Below, in pieces: positions 1-5,379 of a DNA stretch of 5,578 nt. The translations under genes and the position numbers were made by a program. Under the pieces are notes generated by a model, which did no database searches, was not told where the DNA came from, and saw only the letters and a program-made list of their open reading frames with translations. How positions within the stretch are numbered: position 1 is the stretch's first letter; every line of letters begins with the position of its first letter. The DNA comes from an uncultured Solirubrobacterales bacterium (GTDB lineage: Bacteria > Actinomycetota > Thermoleophilia > Solirubrobacterales > Solirubrobacteraceae): NCBI GenBank assembly GCA_903959665.1, contig CAJBXY010000024.1, positions 1 to 5,578 of the forward strand, written 5' to 3'.

Positions 1-696
1 CAGTGTCACGCCGAGCATCATCAAGACGAGCGATTCCCCGGCCGCAGACCCGAAGGCCCGTTCAGCGTGCGAGGCGCCGCGAACGGCGAAGAAGAGCACG
101 AGCGCAACGACGGCGAGCGCAACGGCCATCGAACCGAGCGCAGCGGCAAGCGCGCCGCCTGCGAGCAGCACTGTCAGCAGCGGCAGATAGGCGGCCATCG
201 CGACGTCCTCGATCACGAGGATCGATAGCACTCCCTGAGTTTCGCGGTTACCGATTCGGCCGAGATCTTCAATCGTGCGCGCCACAATGCCCGAAGAGGA
301 GGCCCAGGCAATGCCAACGAGGGCAAAGATGGCTACCGCTTCGAGCCCCATCAGCAGCCCGATCGCGATCGCCGGTATCACGTTGAGGACGGCGTCAACG
401 ACGCCGGAGCGGGCCTGGTGGCGCAGCGTTCCGAGCAGCTCCTTGCCGGTGTACTCAAGGCCGATGAAGAAGAGCAGTAGTACGACGCCGATCGCTGCGC
501 CTACGTCGATCACCTGTGGCTGAACATCGATCGGGCTGAGGCCGAGCAACACGCCAACCGCTAAATAGAAGGCAACTGGGCTGGTCCGCAGCCGCTTCGC
601 AAGCTTTGAGAGCAGCCCAAGCAGCAGCAGAAGGCCGCCGATCTCGAGCAGGACAACGGCAATGTTGGTGCCGGGAGCGGCGGCGGCCAGCGCCAC
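1..696 (-). CDS. CPA2-family cation:proton antiporter (KefB/KhtU-like), 3' end outside window
   Basis: Integral membrane exchanger expected to move K+ or Na+ against H+. The first 232 codons are present and the frame is open to the window edge. I translated it by hand from a GTG at 696. About eight hydrophobic segments can be seen: roughly residues 12-30, 40-54, 62-80, 99-118, 120-138, 157-178, 184-206 and one beginning near 222. Family marks are the WASSSG stretch (131-136) followed by RTIEDLGRIGN (140-150), and the acidic pair E163-D164 in VLSILVIEDVA, the position where CPA2 exchangers carry their ion-binding carboxylate. The GTG is 4 nt past the stop of the KhtT-like gene, with a modest GAGGG ribosome site at 712-708, 11 nt upstream. 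This argues for translation coupled to that gene. Full-length relatives have about 380-400 residues or more; whether a C-terminal RCK domain follows cannot be seen. The family call is secure; the transported ion is not. Confidence 0.9.
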   Translation of the reverse strand, partial: MALAAAAPGTNIAVVLLEIGGLLLLLGLLSKLAKRLRTSPVAFYLAVGVLLGLSPIDVQPQVIDVGAAIGVVLLLFFIGLEYTGKELLGTLRHQARSGVVDAVLNVIPAIAIGLLMGLEAVAIFALVGIAWASSSGIVARTIEDLGRIGNRETQGVLSILVIEDVAMAAYLPLLTVLLAGGALAAALGSMAVALAVVALVLFFAVRGASHAERAFGSAAGESLVLMMLGVTL

Positions 697-700
697 CGCT

Positions 701-1186
701 CTAGCGACCCTCGAAGAGCGCTTCTGCTTCGCGCACGCCTTCAAGCGTGCCGACCACGATCACCGTGTCACCGGCCTGGAGCGACTGATCCGGCGTCGGC
801 GCCGGGATCGCTGCGCTGCCGCGCAGTAGCGCGATGATCGAAACACCGGTGCGCGTGCGCAGCTGCGTATCGGCAATCGTTCCTCCAGCAAGAGCTGAAT
901 TTGGTGCAATCTCGACCCATTCGATCACTAGCCCACCGACAGCTTCGCGGACGGCACCAAGGCTCTGAGCTAGCTGCGAGATGCCGAGCAGTTCGGCGAG
1001 CGCCTCGGCATCGGCCTCATCGAGCCTCAACGTACGCTCGCAGCTATCAGGGTCATCGCGGCTGTAAACCAGCAGCTCGCGGTCGCCGGCCAGGTGCTTG
1101 AGCACGCCAACCCGCTCGCCGCGATGCGTTGTGAATTCGTGCCTAACCCCTACTCCGGGAAGGCGGGTTTCATCGATCGTCGTCAT
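701..1186 (-). CDS. KhtT-like regulatory subunit with TrkA-C (RCK_C) domain
   Basis: A 161-residue soluble protein, probably the cytosolic regulator of the antiporter encoded 4 nt downstream, as KhtT regulates KhtU in Bacillus. Residues about 8-75 (from LPGVGVRHEF to AELLG) resemble the KhtT N-terminal domain. Residues about 88-158 form an RCK_C/TrkA-C domain: a WVEIAPNSALAGGTI strand-turn, then RTGVSIIALLRG, and LQAGDTVIVVGT near the end. There is no Rossmann NAD-binding domain, so it is not a full TrkA. I chose the ATG at 1186 over the in-frame ATG at 1228. The upstream extension (MDPRCAGALGYDRS) is uncharacteristic and starts at the edge of the tRNA gene. The 1186 start also has a -10-like TACGAT exactly 6 nt upstream and no Shine-Dalgarno, which fits a leaderless message. 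Ligands are unknown; RCK_C domains often bind cyclic di-AMP or ions, which is family knowledge only. Confidence 0.88.
   Translation of the reverse strand: MTTIDETRLPGVGVRHEFTTHRGERVGVLKHLAGDRELLVYSRDDPDSCERTLRLDEADAEALAELLGISQLAQSLGAVREAVGGLVIEWVEIAPNSALAGGTIADTQLRTRTGVSIIALLRGSAAIPAPTPDQSLQAGDTVIVVGTLEGVREAEALFEGR
708..712 (-). promoter_or_regulatory. Ribosome binding site of the antiporter gene
   Basis: GAGGG reads on the minus strand 11 nt before the GTG at 696 and lies inside the last codons of the KhtT-like gene. It supports the GTG start and coupled translation of the pair. The spacing is on the long side, so the support is moderate. Confidence 0.45.
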
Positions 1187-1192
1187 CGAGCG

Positions 1193-1198
1193 ATCGTA
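1193..1198 (-). promoter_or_regulatory. -10-like element (TACGAT) for leaderless start of the KhtT-like gene
   Basis: TACGAT on the minus strand is followed by exactly 6 nt and then the ATG at 1186, placing a transcript start on the initiation codon itself. No convincing -35 hexamer lies 17 bp upstream (CGCGCT). An 8-bp palindrome, CTGCGCAG (1210-1217), sits between this element and the end of the tRNA gene. Read-through from the tRNA promoter is the alternative. Confidence 0.4.
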
Positions 1199-1228
1199 GC
1201 CCAGAGCGCCTGCGCAGCGCGGATCCAA

Positions 1229-1302
<74 letters not shown>

Positions 1303-1422
1303 AGGCGCCTGCGAAGTATGACAATCCCGCCGCCGCATCGCTCAGCGAGGAGCGCAACTCTGCCGATCGCGGCGGGTTTCACCCTCTGCATCCACCAGCA
1401 CCAACCAACGGAAGGATCCGAA
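1303..1422. promoter_or_regulatory. Divergent intergenic region between tRNA-Asp and the RTX gene, with a hairpin
   Basis: This 120-bp region must hold the tRNA promoter (minus) and the RTX gene promoter (plus). CATACT on minus (1320-1315) is a plausible tRNA -10, 12 nt before the mature 5' end. TATGAC on plus (1317-1322) overlaps it and is a weaker candidate for the RTX gene. No good -35 is seen for either. An imperfect hairpin spans 1326-1376: CCCGCCGC (1326-1333) pairs with GCGGCGGG (1369-1376), and ATCG (1337-1340) with CGAT (1364-1367). It would fall in the RTX leader if transcription starts upstream of it. Confidence 0.35.
1410..1416 (+). promoter_or_regulatory. Shine-Dalgarno (GGAAGGA) of the RTX gene
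   Basis: GGAAGGA ends 6 nt before the ATG at 1423. It decides that start over the in-frame ATGs at 1264 (inside the tRNA gene) and 1318, and it directly precedes a signal peptide. Confidence 0.8.
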
Positions 1423-2073
1423 ATGAAGCGCAATCGAATCATCCCAATCCTCACTGGCTCACTGGCCGCTCTTGCGGCGACAGCCTCCGTCGCATCGGCA
1501 GCGACGCTTACCGGCACCGACGCTGCAGAGCGGCTCGTAGGCACGAAGGCGGCCGACTCAATCTCGGCGCTCGGCGGCAACGACCGCGTCTTCGCGCTCG
1601 CCGACAACGACGTCGTAACCGCAGGCGAGGGCAATGACCTCGTCGTTGGCGGCCGCGGCGATGACACTCTCTCCGGCGACGCGGGCAACGACCTGCTCTT
1701 TGCCAACTCCGGCATTGACGTCTTGAACGGTGGCGACGGGAACGATCGCCTTTGGGCGGTTGCCCGCGTTGACGTTGTACCCGGCGAGGGCGGCGCGGTC
1801 GACAAGGTCGGCGACACGCTCAACGGCGGCGCTGGCGACGACCGGCTCAATGCTCGTGATGGCGAAGTTGACGTGATCAGCTGCGGCGACGGCAGCGACG
1901 TTGCCAACCTCGACAACGTTGATGTGATCAGCGACGCAACCGCCGAGGCCCCAAGCGGCTCCTGCGAGAAGGTAAACCGCGCCGAGCCGCGCAGCCGTGA
2001 CGCCAATACGGTCAATGAAGACCTGCAGCAGCGCGTGACGGATCTCCTCTCCCGTCTACGCAACAAGCGCTAA
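1423..2073 (+). CDS. Secreted RTX-type calcium-binding repeat protein
   Basis: A 216-residue exported protein. A Sec signal peptide covers residues 1-26: basic MKRNR, hydrophobic core, VASA cleavage site before ATL. Residues about 31-143 carry glycine/aspartate RTX (hemolysin-type) nonapeptide repeats. Some match GGxGxDxLx well (GGRGDDTLSG 76-85, GDAGNDLL 85-92, GGDGNDRL 103-110, GGAGDDRL 135-142); others are degenerate (GGNDRVFALADND 51-63). Such repeats fold into a parallel beta-roll that binds Ca2+ outside the cell. A non-repeat insert (about 111-131, rich in V, G and D) interrupts them. The region 145-185 is a cap with two cysteines, C154 (VDVISCGDGSD) and C181 (SGSCEKV), likely disulfide-bonded. 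A charged tail (186-216) ends the protein. No catalytic domain is present, so it is a structural or binding protein rather than an RTX enzyme or pore-forming toxin. It is a single-gene unit with its own SD and terminator. The specific role is unknown. Confidence 0.9.
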   Translation: MKRNRIIPILTGSLAALAATASVASAATLTGTDAAERLVGTKAADSISALGGNDRVFALADNDVVTAGEGNDLVVGGRGDDTLSGDAGNDLLFANSGIDVLNGGDGNDRLWAVARVDVVPGEGGAVDKVGDTLNGGAGDDRLNARDGEVDVISCGDGSDVANLDNVDVISDATAEAPSGSCEKVNRAEPRSRDANTVNEDLQQRVTDLLSRLRNKR

Positions 2074-2096
2074 CGGCGCGGCGCAACAAGCAGCAG

Positions 2097-2130
2097 CGAA
2101 CGGCCCCGCCCCGGGGCCGTTCGTCTTTCT
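2097..2130 (+). terminator. Intrinsic terminator of the RTX gene
   Basis: A perfect 11-bp stem, CGAACGGCCCC (2097-2107) with GGGGCCGTTCG (2113-2123), encloses a 5-nt loop and is followed by TCTTTCT. It begins 23 nt after the RTX stop codon and separates that gene from the P450 gene. Confidence 0.88.
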
Positions 2131-2142
2131 GGAGCGCTGCGG

Positions 2143-2148
2143 TAGCCT
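2143..2148 (+). promoter_or_regulatory. -10-like element (TAGCCT) upstream of the P450 gene
   Basis: TAGCCT lies 8 nt before the ATG at 2157, in the only 26 bp between the preceding terminator and the P450 start. There is no Shine-Dalgarno before that ATG. A leaderless or near-leaderless transcript is the simplest reading. The -35 position would fall in the terminator's 3' arm (TTCGTC, 2120-2125), a poor match. Confidence 0.35.
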
Positions 2149-2156
2149 CACTGGCG

Positions 2157-3557
2157 ATGCTCGAAGGCCCAGCTCCGCACAGCCCCAACCCGCTGAAGCT
2201 GATGCTCCAGGACGTCGCCGACGACCGCGCCGCAACAGTCCCTTGGCCGCCTGGGCCACGGCACTTCAGCCTCGCCAACACGCAGCGCTTTTCGAAAGAC
2301 CCGCTCGGTATGTATCTCGAGTACTACGAGCGTTACGGCCCGGTCTTCACGATCAAGGTGCTGCACTTCAACGCCGTGATGATGCTCGGGCCTGAAGCTA
2401 ACCACTACATGCTCGTCTCGCACGCCGACAACTTCACTTGGCGCGACGGTTACATGCGTGACCTAATTCCGCTGCTCGGCGACGGCATGCTGACGATCGA
2501 CGGCGCCTTCCATCGCTCATCGCGCAAGCTGATGCTGCCAGCCTTCCACAGCAAGAAGATCGCCAGCGCGACCGAAATCATCAACGATGAGGTTGACCGA
2601 GCCGCTGAGGATCTAATTCCTGGCGCGGTAATCGACCTTTACGACTGGGTCCGCCACCTGGCGCTGCGCGTTGCGCTGCGAGCGCTCTTCGGGCTTGACC
2701 CTGACAAGGCCCGCGCCGGCGACTTTGACGCCGTTACCGAGTTTGAGAATGCGCTCTCGTTTCACGCCCGCGACTTCGCGATGCAACTTGCGCGCGGACC
2801 GCTCACCCCCTACGCCAAGCTGGTCAAATCGCGCGCCCGGCTCGACCAGCTGATCTACGGCGAGATCGAGCGCCGCCGCGCCAACGGTGAGCGCGGCGAC
2901 GATGTTCTCTCACTGCTCCTAGACGCCGAGGACGAAGACGGCCAGAGCCTTGAAGACCGCCACATCCGCGACCACGCGATGACGCTGCTGTTCGCTGGCC
3001 ACGACACAACCAGCTCCAGCGTCACCTTCATGTTTTACGAGCTCTCGAAGAACCCCGAGCTGCTTGATGATCCGGTGATTACGCCGGAGATGATCTTCGA
3101 CGAGACCTTGCGGATGTATCCGCCGGCCTACATCGGCCCGCGCCGCTCGGTCAACCCATATGAATTTGCTGGCGTAACCGTTCCCGGTAATGCCCACGTC
3201 AACTACTGCTCGTGGGCCAGCCACCACCTCCCTGACGTTTGGGACTCGCCTGAAACCTTCGATCCAATGCGCTTCACCGAAGCGGGCAAGAAGGCGATGC
3301 GCAAGGGGCAGTACATCCCATTCGGCGGCGGCTCCCGAACCTGCCTTGGGATGCGCTTCGGCAAGGCCGAGGTCGGCGCAATCATGCGCGCAATATTCGA
3401 ACGCTGCCGCCTTGAGGTGTTGCCCGGCTACGAGCTAAACATCCGCCTCGCGCCGACGATCTCGCCGATTCAAGGAATGCCGGTGACAGTTCACCGCGCC
3501 GAGCCTGCCCGCGTGCTCAGCAACACACCTCAGGCTGAAGTCGAAGTCCCTGCCTAG
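2157..3557 (+). CDS. Cytochrome P450 (CYP110-like, soluble)
   Basis: A heme-thiolate monooxygenase of 466 residues, a usual length, with every core motif. There is a proline-rich hinge, PWPPGP (29-34). The I-helix oxygen-activation motif is AGHDTTS (280-286), with acid D283 and T284. The K-helix ExxR is E316-T-L-R319, followed by MYPPAYIGPRRS. A PERF-like motif is FDPMRF (368-373). The heme loop is FGGGSRTCLG (389-398) with proximal ligand C396. There is no N-terminal membrane anchor, so it should be cytosolic. The N terminus and heme region resemble CYP110 and other bacterial E-class-like P450s, which act on fatty acids, terpenes or alkanes; the substrate cannot be read from sequence. The stretch between NP (299-300) and ExxR is short, about 16 residues. 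No ferredoxin or reductase is nearby, so electrons must come from unlinked partners. I took the ATG at 2157; M16 is a possible later start. Its stop overlaps the convergent DUF2752 stop. Confidence 0.95.
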   Translation: MLEGPAPHSPNPLKLMLQDVADDRAATVPWPPGPRHFSLANTQRFSKDPLGMYLEYYERYGPVFTIKVLHFNAVMMLGPEANHYMLVSHADNFTWRDGYMRDLIPLLGDGMLTIDGAFHRSSRKLMLPAFHSKKIASATEIINDEVDRAAEDLIPGAVIDLYDWVRHLALRVALRALFGLDPDKARAGDFDAVTEFENALSFHARDFAMQLARGPLTPYAKLVKSRARLDQLIYGEIERRRANGERGDDVLSLLLDAEDEDGQSLEDRHIRDHAMTLLFAGHDTTSSSVTFMFYELSKNPELLDDPVITPEMIFDETLRMYPPAYIGPRRSVNPYEFAGVTVPGNAHVNYCSWASHHLPDVWDSPETFDPMRFTEAGKKAMRKGQYIPFGGGSRTCLGMRFGKAEVGAIMRAIFERCRLEVLPGYELNIRLAPTISPIQGMPVTVHRAEPARVLSNTPQAEVEVPA

Positions 3558-4036
3558 CGAATCGCGCTTAGGTTCGCCAGCGCGACGAGCCACGGCCCGA
3601 GCAGCAAAGCGAACGGCAGTGCGACGACGGCCGCTGGATGGGTTTGCAGCCAGCCTCCGAATCGGTGAAGCCAATCCGGCAGTGCCGCTCGCTGCTGCCA
3701 GAGCCGCCAAGCAGCGGTGAACATCGCACCGACGATCACAAACCAGATCACGAGCCAGCTCCAGTTGAAGCGGATCGCGCCGCCCGCGTCGCCGTGTGAG
3801 AAGAGAACGAAGGCTCGCGTCGCGCCGCAGGCCGGGCAGGGAACGCCGGTTGCCTGCAACATCGGGCAGCCACCGCCGCCGTTGGCGATCGAAGTACTGA
3901 AGCAGAGCAGCGCAGTCAGGATTGGGGCGACCAGAACTGCCATCGCGCCGCCGCCGAGGTACAGCGCACGCTGGCGCTCCGCGGTGAGCCGCGGCGGTGA
4001 ATGGGCGTGCGCGCAGCTGCTGTGTGAAGTTGCCAT
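3554..4036 (-). CDS. DUF2752 membrane protein
   Basis: A 160-residue membrane protein with the DUF2752 signature C57-P, T63-G, C67-P-A-C70-G-A-T-R74: two CP motifs around a short loop, then CGATR. Hydrophobic segments lie at about 29-50 (before the motif), 93-112 and 135-156, so I expect three helices, with the cysteine motif at a membrane boundary. F90-N91-W92 follows the motif, matching the family habit of an N in this place. The function of the family is not established; the spaced cysteines could bind metal or form disulfides (inference). I set the start at the ATG at 4036, 11 nt after the stop of the DUF4190-like gene, rather than the in-frame ATG at 4255, which would bury 73 residues in that gene. 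No clear Shine-Dalgarno is present, so coupled translation is likely. Residues 5-12 contain three histidines and one cysteine (HSSCAHAH). Confidence 0.88.
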   Translation of the reverse strand: MATSHSSCAHAHSPPRLTAERQRALYLGGGAMAVLVAPILTALLCFSTSIANGGGGCPMLQATGVPCPACGATRAFVLFSHGDAGGAIRFNWSWLVIWFVIVGAMFTAAWRLWQQRAALPDWLHRFGGWLQTHPAAVVALPFALLLGPWLVALANLSAIR

Positions 4037-4047
4037 CAGCAGTCTGG

Positions 4048-4485
4048 CTAGTTGATGTTGAACTCGGTCGTGTTGAAGTCCGTGTTCAGGCCCGACACGA
4101 TCACCACGATTACGAAGATCACTAGTGAGACAATCCCAAGAGTTAGGCCGGTAATCCACATCCAGCTCGAGGCGCCACGCTTCTCGGCGTCTTTCTTCCC
4201 GAGGATGCCGCAGACAACCGCAGCGATCGCCAGTGGCAGTCCGATGCAGCACCACGAGGTGAAGATGCCACCGAGGCCGCAGACAAATGCAGCGATCGCG
4301 AGCCCACCCTGGCCGGGTTTGAGCGCCGGCGCACCAGCAACCGGGGCGGCTGGCTGAGCGACCGGCGGGGTCGTCGGCGGCTGCATCGCCGGCGGCTCAG
4401 CCGGTGGAGGCGTTGCCGGCGGCGTTGGCTCGGCCGGCGTTTCCGGTGTCTCGGGCTGCTCTGGTGTTTCGGAATCTTGGCTCAT
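4048..4485 (-). CDS. Proline-rich DUF4190-like two-helix membrane protein
   Basis: A 145-residue protein in three parts. Residues 1-57 are a disordered proline-rich arm, with 20 prolines between positions 8 and 57 and acidic TPE repeats at its start. Residues about 60-96 form a helical hairpin or long membrane segment built from two copies of LAIAAxVCGxxG (62-73 and 85-96), joined by a short turn containing W78-C79-C80. A basic stretch KKDAEKR (97-103) follows. Residues about 108-131 form the last membrane helix. The tail, NTDFNTTEFNIN, is rich in N and T. This layout (G-rich helix, small basic loop, GxxLG helix) is that of DUF4190. Such proteins have no established function; the arm may bind partners. 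It is transcribed just ahead of the DUF2752 gene (11-nt gap). The ATG at 4485 lacks a good SD but has TAACTT 6 nt upstream. Confidence 0.85.
   Translation of the reverse strand: MSQDSETPEQPETPETPAEPTPPATPPPAEPPAMQPPTTPPVAQPAAPVAGAPALKPGQGGLAIAAFVCGLGGIFTSWCCIGLPLAIAAVVCGILGKKDAEKRGASSWMWITGLTLGIVSLVIFVIVVIVSGLNTDFNTTEFNIN
4207..4299. repeat. Two near-identical 24-bp direct repeats inside the DUF4190-like gene
   Basis: 4207-4230 and 4276-4299 are identical at 22 of 24 positions (GCCGCAGACAA, 2 variable bases, GCAGCGATCGC), offset by 69 bp, which is 23 codons in frame. On the coding strand they specify the paired AIAAxVCG motifs of the two membrane segments. Confidence 0.8.
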
Positions 4486-4491
4486 AGGTCC

Positions 4492-4497
4492 AAGTTA
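4492..4497 (-). promoter_or_regulatory. -10-like element (TAACTT) for the DUF4190-DUF2752 operon
   Basis: TAACTT on the minus strand is followed by exactly 6 nt and the ATG at 4485, the same geometry as at the KhtT-like gene. It lies downstream of the terminator of the preceding gene, consistent with a new transcript starting here. No clear -35 is visible (TGCGCT at 17 bp). Confidence 0.4.
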
Positions 4498-4544
4498 CAC
4501 CGGTGGCGGCGGCGAGCGCAACCGGAGCTCACCGCACAACGACA

Positions 4545-4576
4545 ACGGGCCGCCGCGCTGCTGCGCGACGGCCCGT
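4545..4576 (-). terminator. Intrinsic terminator of the polytopic membrane protein gene
   Basis: A GC-rich hairpin of 13 pairs with one mismatch (4553/4568) and a 4-nt loop (4559-4562). The arms are 4545-4558 and 4563-4576. It starts 28 nt past the stop codon at 4605. The minus-strand tail (TGTCGTTGT) is only moderately T-rich, so termination may be partial. Confidence 0.7.
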
Positions 4577-4604
4577 GGCCAATTCTTCATGCCAGCTACT
4601 GAGC

Positions 4605-5345
4605 TTAGGCAGGCATCTCCCCGCTTGGCGGAGCCATCGTGGCGACACCTGGGCCAGGCTTCGACTCGCCATGAGCCTCAAGCAGCTCGTAGTAGGTAAC
4701 GGCGATGATGATCGCGATGTACGGGTAAACAACGATCGCAACCAGGATGCCGATGATCACGCCAAGGATCGGTGTGATGGCAGCAAGCAAGGCGATGATC
4801 ACGAAGATGATGAAGAGCAGCACGTAGATCACAATGAAGAGCAGGATCAAGCGCCAGCGATTGCCCTTCGTCAGCTCGCTACTGCGGCTCATCGAAGCGA
4901 AGACGCCCCTGTCCTCGGCGACCATTGCCGGCACAGCAACCAGCCACATCAGCGCGAGGATGATCCCCGGGATGATGAAGAAGAAGAAGCCGATGATGAT
5001 CAGGATGCCGGTGACAATGCTCAGCAGGAGCAACGGCCACAGCTTCGAAGTGATGCTGCCGAGCAGATCGCCTACGGTGGCGTCAACCCTGCCGTCAGCT
5101 TCGACATCTTGAACGACGCGAACAACGACGCCCGCCATATAAAGGCTCGCTACAAGAGAGGCGATGCTGTAGATCAAGTTGATCAGCCAACCATCGCTGG
5201 CGAAGTAGCCGAGGATGGCGACCGGGATGAACAGGATCAAGGCGATGATCCAGACCGTCCCGAACGACTTCTTGAGGATGTCGCCGGTATCGCTTAGAAC
5301 CTTCCCGACATCAATGTGGCCGGGCTCTGCGCCTGCGGTAGTCAT
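4605..5345 (-). CDS. Polytopic membrane protein, GPDPase-membrane-domain/YciC-like
   Basis: A 246-residue protein with about six membrane segments: roughly 30-48, 54-76, 103-124, 125-142, 166-188 and 192-216. The N-terminal amphipathic stretch HIDVGKVLSDTGDILKKSFGTVW (10-32, cited for position only) is typical of the membrane domain seen in glycerophosphodiester phosphodiesterase and YciC-type proteins. So is the core IIPGIILALMWLVAVPAM (124-141) followed by E144, then MSRSSELTKGNRWRLI (152-167). No catalytic domain is attached and the function is unknown. The C-terminal 25 residues are hydrophilic and P/G-rich, probably cytosolic. The ATG at 5345 has an AAGGAG site 11 nt upstream. The 34-nt gap from the TrpB stop has no terminator, so co-transcription is plausible; a strong hairpin ends the unit. 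The family assignment is by motif resemblance and is less sure than the membrane topology. Confidence 0.8.
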   Translation of the reverse strand: MTTAGAEPGHIDVGKVLSDTGDILKKSFGTVWIIALILFIPVAILGYFASDGWLINLIYSIASLVASLYMAGVVVRVVQDVEADGRVDATVGDLLGSITSKLWPLLLLSIVTGILIIIGFFFFIIPGIILALMWLVAVPAMVAEDRGVFASMSRSSELTKGNRWRLILLFIVIYVLLFIIFVIIALLAAITPILGVIIGILVAIVVYPYIAIIIAVTYYELLEAHGESKPGPGVATMAPPSGEMPA

Positions 5346-5356
5346 TTGAAGAATTG

Positions 5357-5362
5357 CTCCTT
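5357..5362 (-). promoter_or_regulatory. Shine-Dalgarno (AAGGAG) of the polytopic membrane protein gene
   Basis: AAGGAG on the minus strand lies 11 nt before the ATG at 5345, longer than the ideal spacing. It sits in the short gap after the TrpB stop codon. Confidence 0.65.
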
Positions 5363-5379
5363 GATTTGATTAACGGCGA

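Noticed and set aside
3..523. Two plus-strand open frames opposite the antiporter gene
   Set aside because: Arginine- and serine-rich shadows. The minus-strand frame runs uninterrupted for 232 codons with antiporter motifs.
2012..2423. Minus-strand open frames around the RTX/P450 boundary
   Set aside because: They cross the terminator hairpin and the P450 start, show no domain, and have no ribosome site that I can see.
3502..3536. Inverted pair AGCCTG/CAGGCT near the P450 end, considered as a terminator for the DUF2752 gene
   Set aside because: Only 6 bp with a 23-nt loop and no T-rich tail on the minus strand.
4037..4255. Upstream extension of the DUF2752 gene to the ATG at 4255
   Set aside because: It would overlap the DUF4190-like coding sequence by about 200 bp and adds only R/D-rich out-of-frame residues.
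4503..5297. Long plus-strand open frame opposite the polytopic membrane protein gene
   Set aside because: Its product is an extremely D/Q/N/E-rich low-complexity string, the expected antisense image of a hydrophobic membrane protein. The minus-strand frame has clear helices, a family-like motif and an SD.
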